Assembly: GCF_030269445.1 (NCBI RefSeq)
Contig: NZ_BSTJ01000012.1
Location: forward strand, 336,022 to 400,021
DNA from: Actinoallomurus iriomotensis
Lineage (GTDB): Bacteria > Actinomycetota > Actinomycetes > Streptosporangiales > Streptosporangiaceae
Length of the DNA: 64,000 bases
Reading direction: 5' to 3'
This document shows, one piece after another, positions 35,818 to 44,088 of this stretch. Each line of letters opens with the position of its first letter. The first letter of the stretch is position 1. Below the pieces are notes generated by a model. The model saw only the letters and a list, made by a program, of their open reading frames with translations. It had not been told where the DNA came from and did no database searches. Made by a program: the position numbers and the translations under genes.

Positions 35818-37401
35818 TTGACGACGAGCACGGACGCCCCCGAGGCGCAGACCTCGCCCCAGGCCCCACGCGAACGCCCCGTGGGCATCGGCCTGCTCGG
35901 CTGGCTGCGCTGGGGATGGCGGCAGCTGACCTCGATGCGTACGGCCCTCGTGCTGCTGTTCCTGGTCGCGCTCGGCACGGTGCCTGGATCGTTCCTGCCC
36001 CAGCGCGGGCTGGCGCCCGAGAAGGTCAGCCAGTTCTTCCAGGACCACAAGACCCTCGCGCCGTGGATGAACCGGCTGTCGCTGTTCGACGTCTTCTCGG
36101 CGCCGTGGTTCGCGGCGATCTACATCCTGCTGTTCATCTCGCTCGCCGGCTGCGTGCTGCCGCGGTCCTGGCAGCACTACCAGCACATCCGGTCCCGGCC
36201 GCCGAAGGCGCCGCGCAACCTCGCCCGGCTGCCGCAGACCGCCACGTACGAGACCGAGGCGGCGCCGGACGAGGTGCTGGCCGAGGCGGCGAAGGTGCTG
36301 AAGGACCGGCGGTTCCGCGTCGACTCCCATGACGACCACGTCGCGGGCGAGAAGGGGTACCTGAGGGAGACCGGCAACCTGGTCTTCCACCTGGCGCTGC
36401 TGGTGCTGCTGTTCGCGGTGGGCTCCGGGGCGGCGTTCGGCTACAAGGGCAACGTCATCGTCACCGAGGGCGAGGGCTTCTCGAACGCGCTGACCTCCTA
36501 CGACGCCTTCAAGGGCGGGAAGGCCTTCTCGTCCTCCCACCTGCCGCCGTTCACCGTCTGGCTCGACTCGTTCAAGGCCGCCTACCTGCCCGACGGCCCC
36601 GACCGCGGGCAGCCGACCGCGTTCTCCGCCAAGATCCGCTACCAGAAGGACCTGAAGACGTCCGTACGGCCGTACGACCTGCAGGTCAACCACCCGCTCA
36701 ACATCGACGGCGCCCGCGTCTACCTGCTCGGCCACGGCTACGCGCCGCAGTTCACCGTGCGCGACGGCAAGGGGCAGATCGCCTTCCAGGGCGCGGTGCC
36801 GTTCCTGCCGATGAACGAGGCGACGTACGCCTCCGAGGGCGTCGTCAAGGTGCCCGACGCCCAGCCGGACCAGCTGGGCTTCATCGGGCTGTTCTGGCCC
36901 ACCGCCGTCCCCGACGCGCAGGGCAAGGTCACCTCGGCGTTCCCGGCGGCCTGGAACCCCCAGGTGGCGCTGTTCGCCTTCAAGGGCGACCTGGGCCTGT
37001 CCAACGGCGCCCCGCAGTCGGTGTACCGGCTCGACACGGCCAAGCTCAAGCCGCTGCTGATGGGCAACAAGGTCAAGCCGCTCGCGGTCGGCAACACCGA
37101 GACCCTGCCCGGCGGCGCCGGTTCGATCACCTTCAACGGCTACCGGCAGTACATCACCCTCCAGGTCAACCACGACCCCGGCCGCGTGCCCGCGCTCGCC
37201 GCCGGCATCGTCGCGATCCTCGGCATCGTCACCTCCTTCCTCGTACGGCGCCGCAGGGTGTGGGTCCGTGCACGGGCCGACGAGGGCGGGCGTACGGTGG
37301 TCGAGGTCGGCGGCCTGACTCTCGGTGGCGCCACGCCCGAGTTCGACGCGATCGCCGAGCGGCTCCGCGAGGCCGCTCCCCCAACCCCTGACGAGGAGTG
37401 A
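35818..37401 (+). CDS. resB: cytochrome c biogenesis protein ResB (CcsB-type haem chaperone subunit)
   Basis: A 527-residue membrane protein. Three N-terminal helices (TALVLLFLVALGTVPGSFLPQ, AAIYILLFISLAGCVLP, LVFHLALLVLLFAVGSGAA) are followed by a large extracytoplasmic domain and a last helix (LAAGIVAILGIVTSFLVRRRR) near residue 470. The family marker LxTVPGSFLPQR is present near residue 50. Together with CcsB it carries haem outward and links it to CXXCH sites of apocytochrome c. TTG start immediately after the ccdA stop with no gap. The C-terminal cytoplasmic tail is longer than in Bacillus ResB and typical of actinobacteria. Confidence 0.94.
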   Translation: MTTSTDAPEAQTSPQAPRERPVGIGLLGWLRWGWRQLTSMRTALVLLFLVALGTVPGSFLPQRGLAPEKVSQFFQDHKTLAPWMNRLSLFDVFSAPWFAAIYILLFISLAGCVLPRSWQHYQHIRSRPPKAPRNLARLPQTATYETEAAPDEVLAEAAKVLKDRRFRVDSHDDHVAGEKGYLRETGNLVFHLALLVLLFAVGSGAAFGYKGNVIVTEGEGFSNALTSYDAFKGGKAFSSSHLPPFTVWLDSFKAAYLPDGPDRGQPTAFSAKIRYQKDLKTSVRPYDLQVNHPLNIDGARVYLLGHGYAPQFTVRDGKGQIAFQGAVPFLPMNEATYASEGVVKVPDAQPDQLGFIGLFWPTAVPDAQGKVTSAFPAAWNPQVALFAFKGDLGLSNGAPQSVYRLDTAKLKPLLMGNKVKPLAVGNTETLPGGAGSITFNGYRQYITLQVNHDPGRVPALAAGIVAILGIVTSFLVRRRRVWVRARADEGGRTVVEVGGLTLGGATPEFDAIAERLREAAPPTPDEE

Positions 37402-37406
37402 CGACC

Positions 37407-38399
37407 ATGGTCGACACCCATCTGGCGAGCCTGAGCAACCAGCTGATGCTCGGTGCCGTGCTGGTCTACGTCGTGACCATGGTCGCGTACGCCGGTGAGC
37501 TCGCGTTCGCGCGGCGCCGGGCCGACGCCGAGGTGCCCGCCGACCGCCCGCGCGTGCTGGTCGGGGCGGGCGGACCGGAGACCGACGAGGCCGCCGAGAC
37601 CGACGACGCCGAGACCACCGAGGCCGAGGCCGAGGAGACAGACGAGCCCGCGAGCGGGCGGCGCCAGCTCGACTGGGGCCGGTTCGCCATCCTCATGAAC
37701 GTCGTCGGCTGGGGCCTGCACGGCGCGGAGATCGTCACGCGGGGCATGGCGGCGGACCGGGTGCCCTGGGGCAACATGTACGAGTTCGTGTCCGCGATCT
37801 CGTTCGCCGCAGTCACCGTCTACCTCGTGATGCTCTGGCGCTACAAGGTCAACTGGCTGGGCCCGTTCCTCATGGTCGCCGTCGTGATCGCGCTCGGCAT
37901 CGCCACGATCTGGCTCTACAACGACCCGGGTCCGCTCCGGCCGGCCCTGCACTCGTACTGGATCGCCATCCACGTGACCGCCGCGGTGACCGCCACGGGG
38001 ACGTTCACGGTGGCGGGCGTCGCGACCGCCCTGTACCTGATCAAGTCCTTCGTCACGGTGCGGCCGGGCGGCATCCTCTCGCGTGTGCCGAGCATGGAGG
38101 CGCTGGACACGACCGCGCACCGGGTGATCATGTTCGCGTTCCCGATCTGGACCTTCGCGATCATCGCCGGGGCGATCTGGGCGGACTCCGCTTGGGGCCG
38201 CTACTGGGGCTGGGACCCCAAGGAGACCTGGTCGTTCATCACCTGGATCGGGTACGCGGGCTACCTGCACGCCCGCGCGACCGCGGGCTGGCGAGGCCGC
38301 AAGGCGGCGGTCGTCTCGCTGATCGCCTTCGGCTGCCTGCTGTTCAACTTCTTTGGAATCAACTACCTGGTGTCGGGGTTGCACTCGTACGCCGGGTGA
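37407..38399 (+). CDS. ccsB: cytochrome c biogenesis protein CcsB/CcsA-type (haem lyase)
   Basis: A 330-residue membrane protein, the catalytic partner of ResB. The haem-handling tryptophan-rich signature is clear: WGRYWGWDPKETWSFITWIGYAGYLHAR. Conserved histidines flank it in transmembrane segments (SYWIAIHVTAAVTATGTF and LDTTAHRVIMFAF). An acidic, low-complexity insert of about 60 residues rich in E/D/T follows the first helix, before GRFAILMNVVGWGLHG. Of two possible starts I take ATG 37407, which has GAGGAG at proper distance; GTG 37398 would sit on top of it. Ends the maturation operon. Confidence 0.94.
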   Translation: MVDTHLASLSNQLMLGAVLVYVVTMVAYAGELAFARRRADAEVPADRPRVLVGAGGPETDEAAETDDAETTEAEAEETDEPASGRRQLDWGRFAILMNVVGWGLHGAEIVTRGMAADRVPWGNMYEFVSAISFAAVTVYLVMLWRYKVNWLGPFLMVAVVIALGIATIWLYNDPGPLRPALHSYWIAIHVTAAVTATGTFTVAGVATALYLIKSFVTVRPGGILSRVPSMEALDTTAHRVIMFAFPIWTFAIIAGAIWADSAWGRYWGWDPKETWSFITWIGYAGYLHARATAGWRGRKAAVVSLIAFGCLLFNFFGINYLVSGLHSYAG

Positions 38400-38417
38400 T
38401 TTTCTAACCCTGACTGG

Positions 38418-38443
38418 CAAACATTTTACGCACGTGGTGCGTC
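38418..38443 (+). promoter_or_regulatory. possible ECF-type promoter with palindrome before the second L,D-transpeptidase
   Basis: CAAAC and CGTC are 17 bases apart, a pattern used by many ECF sigma factors. The perfect dyad ACGCAC-GTG-GTGCGT (38428-38442) covers the spacer and the -10 region. Either or both may control the envelope gene. Confidence 0.35.
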
Positions 38444-38477
38444 TCATCCGCTGTGGGCAAAAGCTGGGAGGACTCGG

Positions 38478-39653
38478 GTGAGTAATAGGCGGGCGGCCGT
38501 GGCATTCGTCATGGCGGCACTGGTGGCGGGTGCGTGCGCGTGCCAGAGCAGTGAAGCGGGCACGAACGGCAAGGACGGCACCAAGGCGCCCGACGCGCAG
38601 GTGCGGATTCTGCCGGCCAACGGCGACGGGAAGGCCAGGCCCGACCAGGGCATCACGGTCACCACGTCGGGCGGCAAGCTCGAACAGGTCAACGCGGTGC
38701 AGGCGGGCAGGCCGGTCCCCGGCGCCTTCAACACCGACCACACGCAGTGGAAGTCCACGTGGACGCTGAAGCCGGGCGCCGCCTATTCGGTCAACGCCAC
38801 CGCCAAGAGCGCCAAGGGCAAGACGGTCAGCGCGGCGAGCCAGTTCACGCTGCAGAAGGCCACGCAGACGTTCAGCATCAGCGACGTGACGCCGATGCCG
38901 AAGGAGACGGTCGGCGTCGGCATGCCGATCATCGTGACGTTCAACCGGGCGATCGCCAACCGGGCGTTCGTGGAGAAGGCCCTGGAGGTCAAGTCCGACA
39001 AGGGTGACGTGGGCGCCTGGCACTGGACCTCGGACACGCAGGTCGTGTACCGCACCCAGAAGTACTGGCAGCCGCACCAGAACGTCACCTTCACCGCCCA
39101 CCTGGCGGGTGTGCGCGGGCTGAAGGGCGTCTACGGCACGACGGACGTGACCAAGGCCTTCAAGATCGGCGCCTCCAACATCACCGTCGCCAACGGCAAG
39201 ACCCACTACATGAAGGTCGACCACGACGGCACGGTGAGGAAGTTCCCGATCAGCATGGGCATGGGGACGACCCAGGAGTACACCACCACCAGCGGCGTCC
39301 ACCTCACCAAGGAGAAGGCGACGATGGTGCACATGGTGTCGCCGGGCCGTAAGCCGGGCGACCCGGGCTACTACGCCGAGGACATCCCGCTGGCCGTCCG
39401 CATCAGCGACCGCGGCGAGTACGTCCACCAGAGCCCGGGTGAGTACGGCGCGCTGGGCCACAGCAACGTCAGCCACGGCTGCGTCCGCACCTCGCCGACC
39501 GGCGCCCGCTGGTTCTACAACATCGCCCAGCGCGGCGACGTGGTCGACGTCACCGGCACCAACCGCAAGCTCGTCAACGAGCAGGGCAATGGCTGGACCT
39601 TCTGGACCCTGTCCTGGAACACCTGGCTGAAGGGCAGCGCGCTGCCTCACTGA
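38478..39653 (+). CDS. L,D-transpeptidase (Ig-like domains plus YkuD), second copy
   Basis: A 391-residue exported enzyme for 3-3 peptidoglycan cross-links. The signal peptide ends AALVAGAC, a somewhat weak lipobox with Cys20. Two Ig-like domains follow, then the YkuD domain with VSHGCVRTSP and catalytic Cys335, then the WTFWTLSWNTW cap. It is paralogous to the enzyme at 15.1 kb; stretches such as KETVGVGMPIIV, TAHLAGVRG and IGASNITVA are nearly shared. Unlike that copy it is monocistronic, with its own promoter region and a strong terminator. GTG start with GGGAGGA RBS. This is probably the constitutive enzyme. Confidence 0.94.
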   Translation: MSNRRAAVAFVMAALVAGACACQSSEAGTNGKDGTKAPDAQVRILPANGDGKARPDQGITVTTSGGKLEQVNAVQAGRPVPGAFNTDHTQWKSTWTLKPGAAYSVNATAKSAKGKTVSAASQFTLQKATQTFSISDVTPMPKETVGVGMPIIVTFNRAIANRAFVEKALEVKSDKGDVGAWHWTSDTQVVYRTQKYWQPHQNVTFTAHLAGVRGLKGVYGTTDVTKAFKIGASNITVANGKTHYMKVDHDGTVRKFPISMGMGTTQEYTTTSGVHLTKEKATMVHMVSPGRKPGDPGYYAEDIPLAVRISDRGEYVHQSPGEYGALGHSNVSHGCVRTSPTGARWFYNIAQRGDVVDVTGTNRKLVNEQGNGWTFWTLSWNTWLKGSALPH

Positions 39654-39671
39654 GCCGCCTTTTCCCAGCAG

Positions 39672-39709
39672 AACGCCCCGGCGACGTGTCGCCGGGGCGT
39701 TGCCTTTTC
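39672..39709 (+). terminator. strong intrinsic terminator after the second L,D-transpeptidase
   Basis: Perfect 13-bp stem (AACGCCCCGGCGA with its complement), 4-base loop, then TGCCTTTTC with a short T run. Best terminator in the window. Confidence 0.85.
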
Positions 39710-39716
39710 TCGGGGT

Positions 39717-40061
39717 CTAGCTCGGGTCGTCACCGCGGAGCCGGCGATCGAGTTGGCGGAGGAACTCGGGATCGTCGTCGGGTCCGAGCGGGCCGGGGGT
39801 GGCCGGTTCGTCTCGTGACCCCTCACCCGAGAGGAGGAAATCCGGCGGCCAGGCGGTCACGTCGGCGGTGACGAAGCCGCGACGTCGCCCGAACAGGAGC
39901 CAGGCGACCGCACCGAGCTCGAAACCGAGCAGCACGATGAGGAACCAGGCGAATTTCGGCAGATGGCGCGTGTGGCCCTCATCGGTCGACAGCACCTCGA
40001 AGAGGCAGTAGAGCCAGATGCCGAGTGCGACCAGGACGAGCACGGCGGCAAGGGCGAGCAT
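39717..40061 (-). CDS. small membrane protein with PLDc_N-like (phospholipase D nuclease N-terminal) segment
   Basis: A 114-residue protein with two transmembrane helices, MLALAAVLVLVALGIWLYCLFEVLS and FAWFLIVLLGFELGAVAWLLFGRRRG, joined by TDEGHTRHLPK. This pattern is the actinobacterial PLDc_N family, small two-helix proteins of unknown role that are not phospholipases by themselves. A cytoplasmic tail of about 45 residues, rich in D/P/R, follows. I favour the ATG directly before the first helix; the frame is open for 55 more residues upstream (to 40226), but that stretch is a disordered Pro/Arg-rich sequence. Convergent with the transpeptidase and separated from it by the terminator. Confidence 0.7.
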   Translation of the reverse strand: MLALAAVLVLVALGIWLYCLFEVLSTDEGHTRHLPKFAWFLIVLLGFELGAVAWLLFGRRRGFVTADVTAWPPDFLLSGEGSRDEPATPGPLGPDDDPEFLRQLDRRLRGDDPS

Positions 40062-40283
40062 GATTCGCAGACTAGCTTGGGCACGCAAGCGGCGAACCCC
40101 CGGTGGCCGCTCCGGGCCGTCCGCTCGGCTCCGCGGTCGCGGCCGAAAATCGGGTGCCGGTGCCCTGGCCTGCCCGCCTCTCCGTCCGTCCGCCGTAGGC
40201 GCCGTACGCGGAGATGACGCGGTCATGGGGTCCGGCTTACGCTACGCCTGGGTAGTCCCGGTGAACGGCGGAAAGGGCGTTCG

Positions 40284-41228
40284 ATGCGCTATCGGGGGAG
40301 CCGCCGGCAGGCCGAGGTGGCGGCCGCGGACAGCCGCGGGCGGCATCGGCGGTCCAAGGACGCCGGCGGGCCCGACCGTACGTCCCGGGCCGACGGCACG
40401 TCAGAGCCCTCCGCCGAGCGTCCCCGGCGGCTCCAGCCGCGCGACGCGCTCGGGCGGTTCCGGAAGATCGAGCCGGCGGACCTCCGCGCGGTCGAGCACC
40501 CGGGCGACGTCGCGGCGGACGCGCGGGCCAAGCCGCGCTACACCTGGCGTGACTTCGAGCTCGACGAGGACCTCCCGCGCGCCGCGCCGCACCCGCCCGA
40601 CGCCGTCGACCTGCGGGACGGGCGGCGCAACTGCGGGACTCTGGAGTCGATCCTCTACCGGCAGTGGGCGGCCGACGGCAGGTCGGCGCCGGCCGACGCC
40701 GTGCGCGCCATCGACAGCCTGGCCGAGCTGCCGGACGCGCTCAAGGACAAGCTGGCCGACGGGCTGGACGGCATCTATGTCGGCTCGGGCGGTGTGCCCG
40801 ACCTGGACGACATGCAGTATCTGCGCGGCGCTCCGCTGCCGGGCGGAAAGGCGACCTGGGACATCTGCGCCGGGGCGTACGGCGACCGGAAGATCGTCGT
40901 CGGTGACCAGCCCTCACCCACTCCGGACGTCATGTTGCACGAGGTCGGTCACGCGCTGGACGACATCGACGGAGAGTTCGTCGAAGACGGGTCCCGACAA
41001 TGGCAGTCTGACAGTCCCGAGTTCCGCGCGCTGTACGAGCAATGTGTGCCGCATTTCGCGAGTGATTTTCACATCACCGGCGACGATCTGGGCCGCCATG
41101 AGTTCTTCGCGGACGCCTTCGCGGCGATCGCATCGCGACAGCGGCCCGCGCTTGTGGACATGCTCGGCGGGAACACCCGCGCGGCGCTCAATGTGATGCT
41201 TTTCTTCAACCGGAAATACGGAATATAG
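40284..41228 (+). CDS. anthrax lethal-factor-like (ATLF/M34-type) zinc metallopeptidase
   Basis: A 314-residue protein. The C-terminal 110 residues resemble the catalytic domain of anthrax lethal factor: LHEVGHALDDIDGE (zinc-binding HEVGH, residues 219-223) and, 50 residues later, RHEFFADAFAAI with Glu273 as third ligand, matching the HEFGHAVDDY...EFFAEAF layout of lethal factor. Residues 1-85 are Arg/Pro-rich and look disordered, containing DALGRFRK; a middle region (RNCGTLESILYRQW) is unassigned. No signal peptide or transmembrane segment is seen. ATG start with a weak RBS. A small gene follows after 10 bp. Toxin-like in family, but target, delivery and toxicity are not shown. Confidence 0.75.
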   Translation: MRYRGSRRQAEVAAADSRGRHRRSKDAGGPDRTSRADGTSEPSAERPRRLQPRDALGRFRKIEPADLRAVEHPGDVAADARAKPRYTWRDFELDEDLPRAAPHPPDAVDLRDGRRNCGTLESILYRQWAADGRSAPADAVRAIDSLAELPDALKDKLADGLDGIYVGSGGVPDLDDMQYLRGAPLPGGKATWDICAGAYGDRKIVVGDQPSPTPDVMLHEVGHALDDIDGEFVEDGSRQWQSDSPEFRALYEQCVPHFASDFHITGDDLGRHEFFADAFAAIASRQRPALVDMLGGNTRAALNVMLFFNRKYGI

Positions 41229-41238
41229 GGGAGGGGCG

Positions 41239-41511
41239 ATGTACGTCATCAGACTCCCCGACGGGAACCTCCGGGTGCCCGTGGGGGTGATCGGACCCGA
41301 GCGTGCGGAAAAGGCGGCGCACGGTGAGACCGGAAACGTGATCGGCCAGGCGTACGTCGAGATCGGGCCCGATGACCCCGACTATCAACGGCTTCTCGAG
41401 CAGTCCATCACCGAGGAGGAACTCGCGGACCGGCGCCGGCGATGGCGCGCGGACGACGACGCGCTGCGCCAGGAGTTCGAGGAATTCAAGGCCGAGCAGG
41501 CCAAAGAGTGA
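41239..41511 (+). CDS. small acidic protein, possible partner of the ATLF-like peptidase
   Basis: A 90-residue protein of unknown function. The N-terminal half (MYVIRLPDGNLRVPVGVIGP ... GQAYVEIGPDDPDY) looks like compact beta structure. The C-terminal half (EEELADRRRRWRADDDALRQEFEEFKAEQ) is a charged helix, likely coiled coil. The ATG has a strong GGGGAGGGG RBS and lies 10 bp after the metallopeptidase stop, so the two are co-transcribed. By position it could be an immunity protein, chaperone or substrate adaptor, but no known immunity family is recognised. No export signal or membrane segment. Confidence 0.7.
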   Translation: MYVIRLPDGNLRVPVGVIGPERAEKAAHGETGNVIGQAYVEIGPDDPDYQRLLEQSITEEELADRRRRWRADDDALRQEFEEFKAEQAKE

Positions 41512-41556
41512 CAAGGGCACCCGGGGAGATGGGGGCTTCGGCCCTGAAAGGGGAGG

Positions 41557-41763
41557 TCAGCGGCCGAGGTCGGAAGAGTCGACGTTCTCCTCGCCACGCA
41601 GTAGTGCATGGACCTCCGATTCCCGGAATCGGCGGTGTCCACCGGGCGTACGGATGCTGCTGATCCGCCCGGCGGCGGCCCAACGAGTCACAGTTTTCGG
41701 ATCGACCCGGAACAGGGCAGCGACCTCGCCTGGGGTCAGCAGGCGCTCGCTCGTGCTCTCCAC
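41557..41763 (-). CDS. bldC: developmental regulator BldC
   Basis: A 68-residue MerR-like DNA-binding protein without an effector domain. LLTPGEVAALFRVDPKTVTRWAAAGRISSIRTPGGHRRFRESEVHALL is nearly the textbook BldC helix-turn-helix plus wing, ending in a short acidic tail. In Streptomyces BldC binds head-to-tail on direct repeats and holds back sporulation genes. GTG start behind AAAGGGGGAGAG. Its promoter region, shared with the divergent dehydratase gene, contains the 15-bp palindrome TGTTTTCGGAAAACA. A second, more distant family member lies at 1.6 kb and bldN at 18.5 kb. Confidence 0.95.
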   Translation of the reverse strand: MESTSERLLTPGEVAALFRVDPKTVTRWAAAGRISSIRTPGGHRRFRESEVHALLRGEENVDSSDLGR

Positions 41764-41842
41764 GTTTTCTCTCCCCCTTTGTCCCGCTCTCGTCGCGGAA
41801 GGACTGTTTCTCAGTGTGCCGGTTGAAGCCCGGTTTCTCCCT

Positions 41843-41857
41843 TGTTTTCGGAAAACA
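41843..41857. promoter_or_regulatory. 15-bp palindrome upstream of bldC
   Basis: TGTTTTC-G-GAAAACA, perfect 7-bp arms, 80 bases before the bldC start in the divergent region with the threonine dehydratase gene. The binding protein is unknown. Confidence 0.45.
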
Positions 41858-41951
41858 TCACGCTACGTAGTTTTGCGACATGGGGTAATAACGAAATGTA
41901 ATCGCCCGGTTGCAGTTCCGTGCGGCGTAGGCTGGCCCATAGGGTGCTGGT

Positions 41952-42935
41952 ATGTACGATCTTGTTACGGCGGAGGAGATCGAGGACGCCGCCCGGCGTC
42001 TGGCGGGCGTCATCCTCCCCACGCCGCTGGTGGCCTTTCCGCAGGCTTCCGGGGGTCCGTCTCTCCTGCTCAAAGCCGAGTCGCTGCAGCCGGTCGGCTC
42101 GTTCAAGCTCCGCGGCGCCTACAACGCGATCGGCGCGCTGCCCGAAGTCGAGCGCAAGAACGGCGTCATCGCGCACTCCAGCGGCAACCACGCCCAGGCC
42201 GTCGCGTACGCCGCGAGGGTCGTCGGCGTCCCGGCGGTACTCGTCGTGCCGACCACCATCCCGGCCATCAAGGCCGACGCGTGCCGCCTGCTGGGCGCCG
42301 AGATCGTGTACGTCGAGCCGACCATCGAGGCGCGCGTCGAGACCGCCGAGCGGCTGGCGAACGCCCACGGCTACGCGCTGATCCCGCCGTTCGACGACCG
42401 CCGGGTCATCGCGGGCCAGGGCACGATCGGCCTGGAGATCCTCGCCGACGCGCCGGACGTGGACACCGTCCTCGTGCCGATCAGCGGCGGCGGCCTGCTC
42501 GCGGGCATCGCCACCGCGATCAAGTCCCGGCGGCCCGAGACCAGGGTCATCGGCGTCGAACCCGAGCTGGCCGCCGACGCGCGCGCCTCGTTCCGCGCCG
42601 GCCGCCGGATCTCCTGGCCCAGCGCCGACACCCGCCGGACGATCGCGGACGCCCTCCGCATCGAGTGTGTCGGCGAACTCCCGTTCGAGCACCTGAGGTA
42701 CGTCGACGACATCGTCACCGTGAGCGAGGAGGAGATCCGCGACGCGATGCGGCAGCTCGCCCGGGGCGCCCGTCTCGTCGCCGAACCCGGCGGCGCGGTG
42801 GCGACCGCGGCCTGTCTGAGCCGCTTCGGGGTGCCGGGCGACCGGCGCAAGTACGTCGCCGTCGTCTCCGGTGGCAACGCCGACCCCGCCCTGTACGCGG
42901 AGGTCCTCGCCGAAGGCGTCGCCCGGCAGGGCTGA
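41952..42935 (+). CDS. threonine/serine dehydratase (PLP-dependent, IlvA/TdcB-like)
   Basis: A 327-residue fold-type II PLP enzyme that deaminates threonine or serine to the 2-keto acid. GSFKLRGAYNAI holds the Schiff-base lysine. SSGNHAQAVAYAARVVG is the substrate loop, and PISGGGLLAGIATAI is the glycine loop that binds the PLP phosphate. There is no C-terminal ACT-like regulatory domain, so it is the short catabolic form rather than feedback-inhibited biosynthetic IlvA; serine racemase or hydroxyaspartate activity are alternatives. ATG start. Divergent from bldC. Confidence 0.9.
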   Translation: MYDLVTAEEIEDAARRLAGVILPTPLVAFPQASGGPSLLLKAESLQPVGSFKLRGAYNAIGALPEVERKNGVIAHSSGNHAQAVAYAARVVGVPAVLVVPTTIPAIKADACRLLGAEIVYVEPTIEARVETAERLANAHGYALIPPFDDRRVIAGQGTIGLEILADAPDVDTVLVPISGGGLLAGIATAIKSRRPETRVIGVEPELAADARASFRAGRRISWPSADTRRTIADALRIECVGELPFEHLRYVDDIVTVSEEEIRDAMRQLARGARLVAEPGGAVATAACLSRFGVPGDRRKYVAVVSGGNADPALYAEVLAEGVARQG

Positions 42936-42997
42936 CCGTCACCTCCGGGGGAGGTGTCGTCCTGACCGGTGCGCCGGCGAGATAGCGTTAGGACGTC

Positions 42998-43240
42998 ATG
43001 CGTTCCGTACTCATCTACACCCTGTCGCGGCTCGTGCTGTTCGCCGTGACCGCGGGCGTGCTGTTCCTGGTGGGAGCCCGCGGGTTCCTGCTCCTCGCGC
43101 TGGCCATCCTGATCAGCGGCGTCATCAGCTTCGTGCTGCTGTCCCGCCAGCGCGACGCGGTCTCCAACTCGGTCACCGAGCGGGCGGGCCGCATCCGGCA
43201 GAACCTCGCCGAGGGCGCCGCCCGCGAAGACGGCGACTAA
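42998..43240 (+). CDS. DUF4229 family membrane protein
   Basis: An 80-residue protein with two closely spaced transmembrane helices (LIYTLSRLVLFAVTAGVLFLVGA and FLLLALAILISGVISFVLLS), then a basic/polar cytoplasmic tail with RQRDAVSNSVTERAGRIRQNLAEGA. This matches DUF4229, a widespread actinobacterial family found next to menaquinone and nuo genes. No function is known. It converges on menG with a gap of 12 bp. Confidence 0.85.
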   Translation: MRSVLIYTLSRLVLFAVTAGVLFLVGARGFLLLALAILISGVISFVLLSRQRDAVSNSVTERAGRIRQNLAEGAAREDGD

Positions 43241-43252
43241 GGCGCGACTGGA

Positions 43253-43957
43253 TCAAGCCGTCGGGCGGCTGGCGTGGTGCAGGGCCACGGCCCCGAAGGT
43301 GAGGTTCCGGTAGCGGACCGACTCCCACCCCGCCTGTCGCAGCAGCGCGGCCAGTGACTCCTGGTCGTGCCAGGCGGCCGTGGACTCGGCCAGGTAGTGG
43401 TAGGAGTCCGGGTTCGAGCTGACCTTGGCCATCAGCGGCAGGCCCACCCGCAGGTGCAGGCCGTGCAGCCGGCGCAGCACCGGGTTCGGCGGGCGGCTGA
43501 CCTCGCAGATCAGCAGGCGTCCGCCCGGCTTGGTCACCCGCAGCATCTCCGCCAGCCCGGCCACCGTGTCATTGACGTTGCGGATGCCGAAGGAGATCGT
43601 CACGGCGTCGAACGACGCGTCGGCGAACGGCAGGCGCATCGCGTCGCCCGCCGAGAAGGCCAGACCGCGAACTCCCGCCTGGCGGCGCACGCCCTCGCGC
43701 AGCATCCCGAGGGAGAAGTCGCATGCGACGGTCAGCGCTCCGGCCTCGGCGATCGGCACCGACGAGGTCCCGGTGCCGGCCGCCAGGTCCAGCACCACCT
43801 CACCGGGGCGCGCGTTCAGCGCGCGGACGGCCTCGCGCCGCCACCGGCGGTCCAGGCCGCCGGTCATCAGGTCGTTCAGCAGGTCATAGCGCGCCGCCGT
43901 ACGGTCGAACATGGCCGCGACCTCGGTCGGCTGCTTGTCCAGGGATGCCCGCGTCAT
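43253..43957 (-). CDS. menG: demethylmenaquinone methyltransferase
   Basis: A 234-residue class I SAM methyltransferase of the UbiE/MenG type, making the last step of menaquinone synthesis. The opening VAAMFDRTAARYDLLNDLMTGGLDRRWR is the family signature. VVLDLAAGTGTSSVPIAEAG is the SAM loop. ISFGIRNVNDTVAGLAEMLRVTKPGGRLLICEVSRP is the conserved motif region shared by UbiE/COQ5. ATG start at MTRASLDKQPTEV. It is divergent from the geranylgeranyl reductase-nuo operon. Actinobacterial respiration uses menaquinone, so this gene, the reductase, the prenyl synthase and complex I form one functional neighbourhood. Confidence 0.94.
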   Translation of the reverse strand: MTRASLDKQPTEVAAMFDRTAARYDLLNDLMTGGLDRRWRREAVRALNARPGEVVLDLAAGTGTSSVPIAEAGALTVACDFSLGMLREGVRRQAGVRGLAFSAGDAMRLPFADASFDAVTISFGIRNVNDTVAGLAEMLRVTKPGGRLLICEVSRPPNPVLRRLHGLHLRVGLPLMAKVSSNPDSYHYLAESTAAWHDQESLAALLRQAGWESVRYRNLTFGAVALHHASRPTA

Positions 43958-44088
43958 GGTCGTCGAGCCTACGCAAGAGGCGCCGCGCTCCGGCAGGCGG
44001 GCCACGCCGAATGATCGGGAACGATCGGCGCCGCCTCGCGGTTCCCGAGCAGCCCCTGAGAAGGTTTAGACTCAGCGTGTAGCCAAGC

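Noticed and set aside
37140..39650. 836-codon minus-strand frame opposite resB-ccsB-L,D-transpeptidase
   Set aside because: Spans three clear plus-strand genes and their intergenic regions; composition typical of a GC-driven spurious frame.
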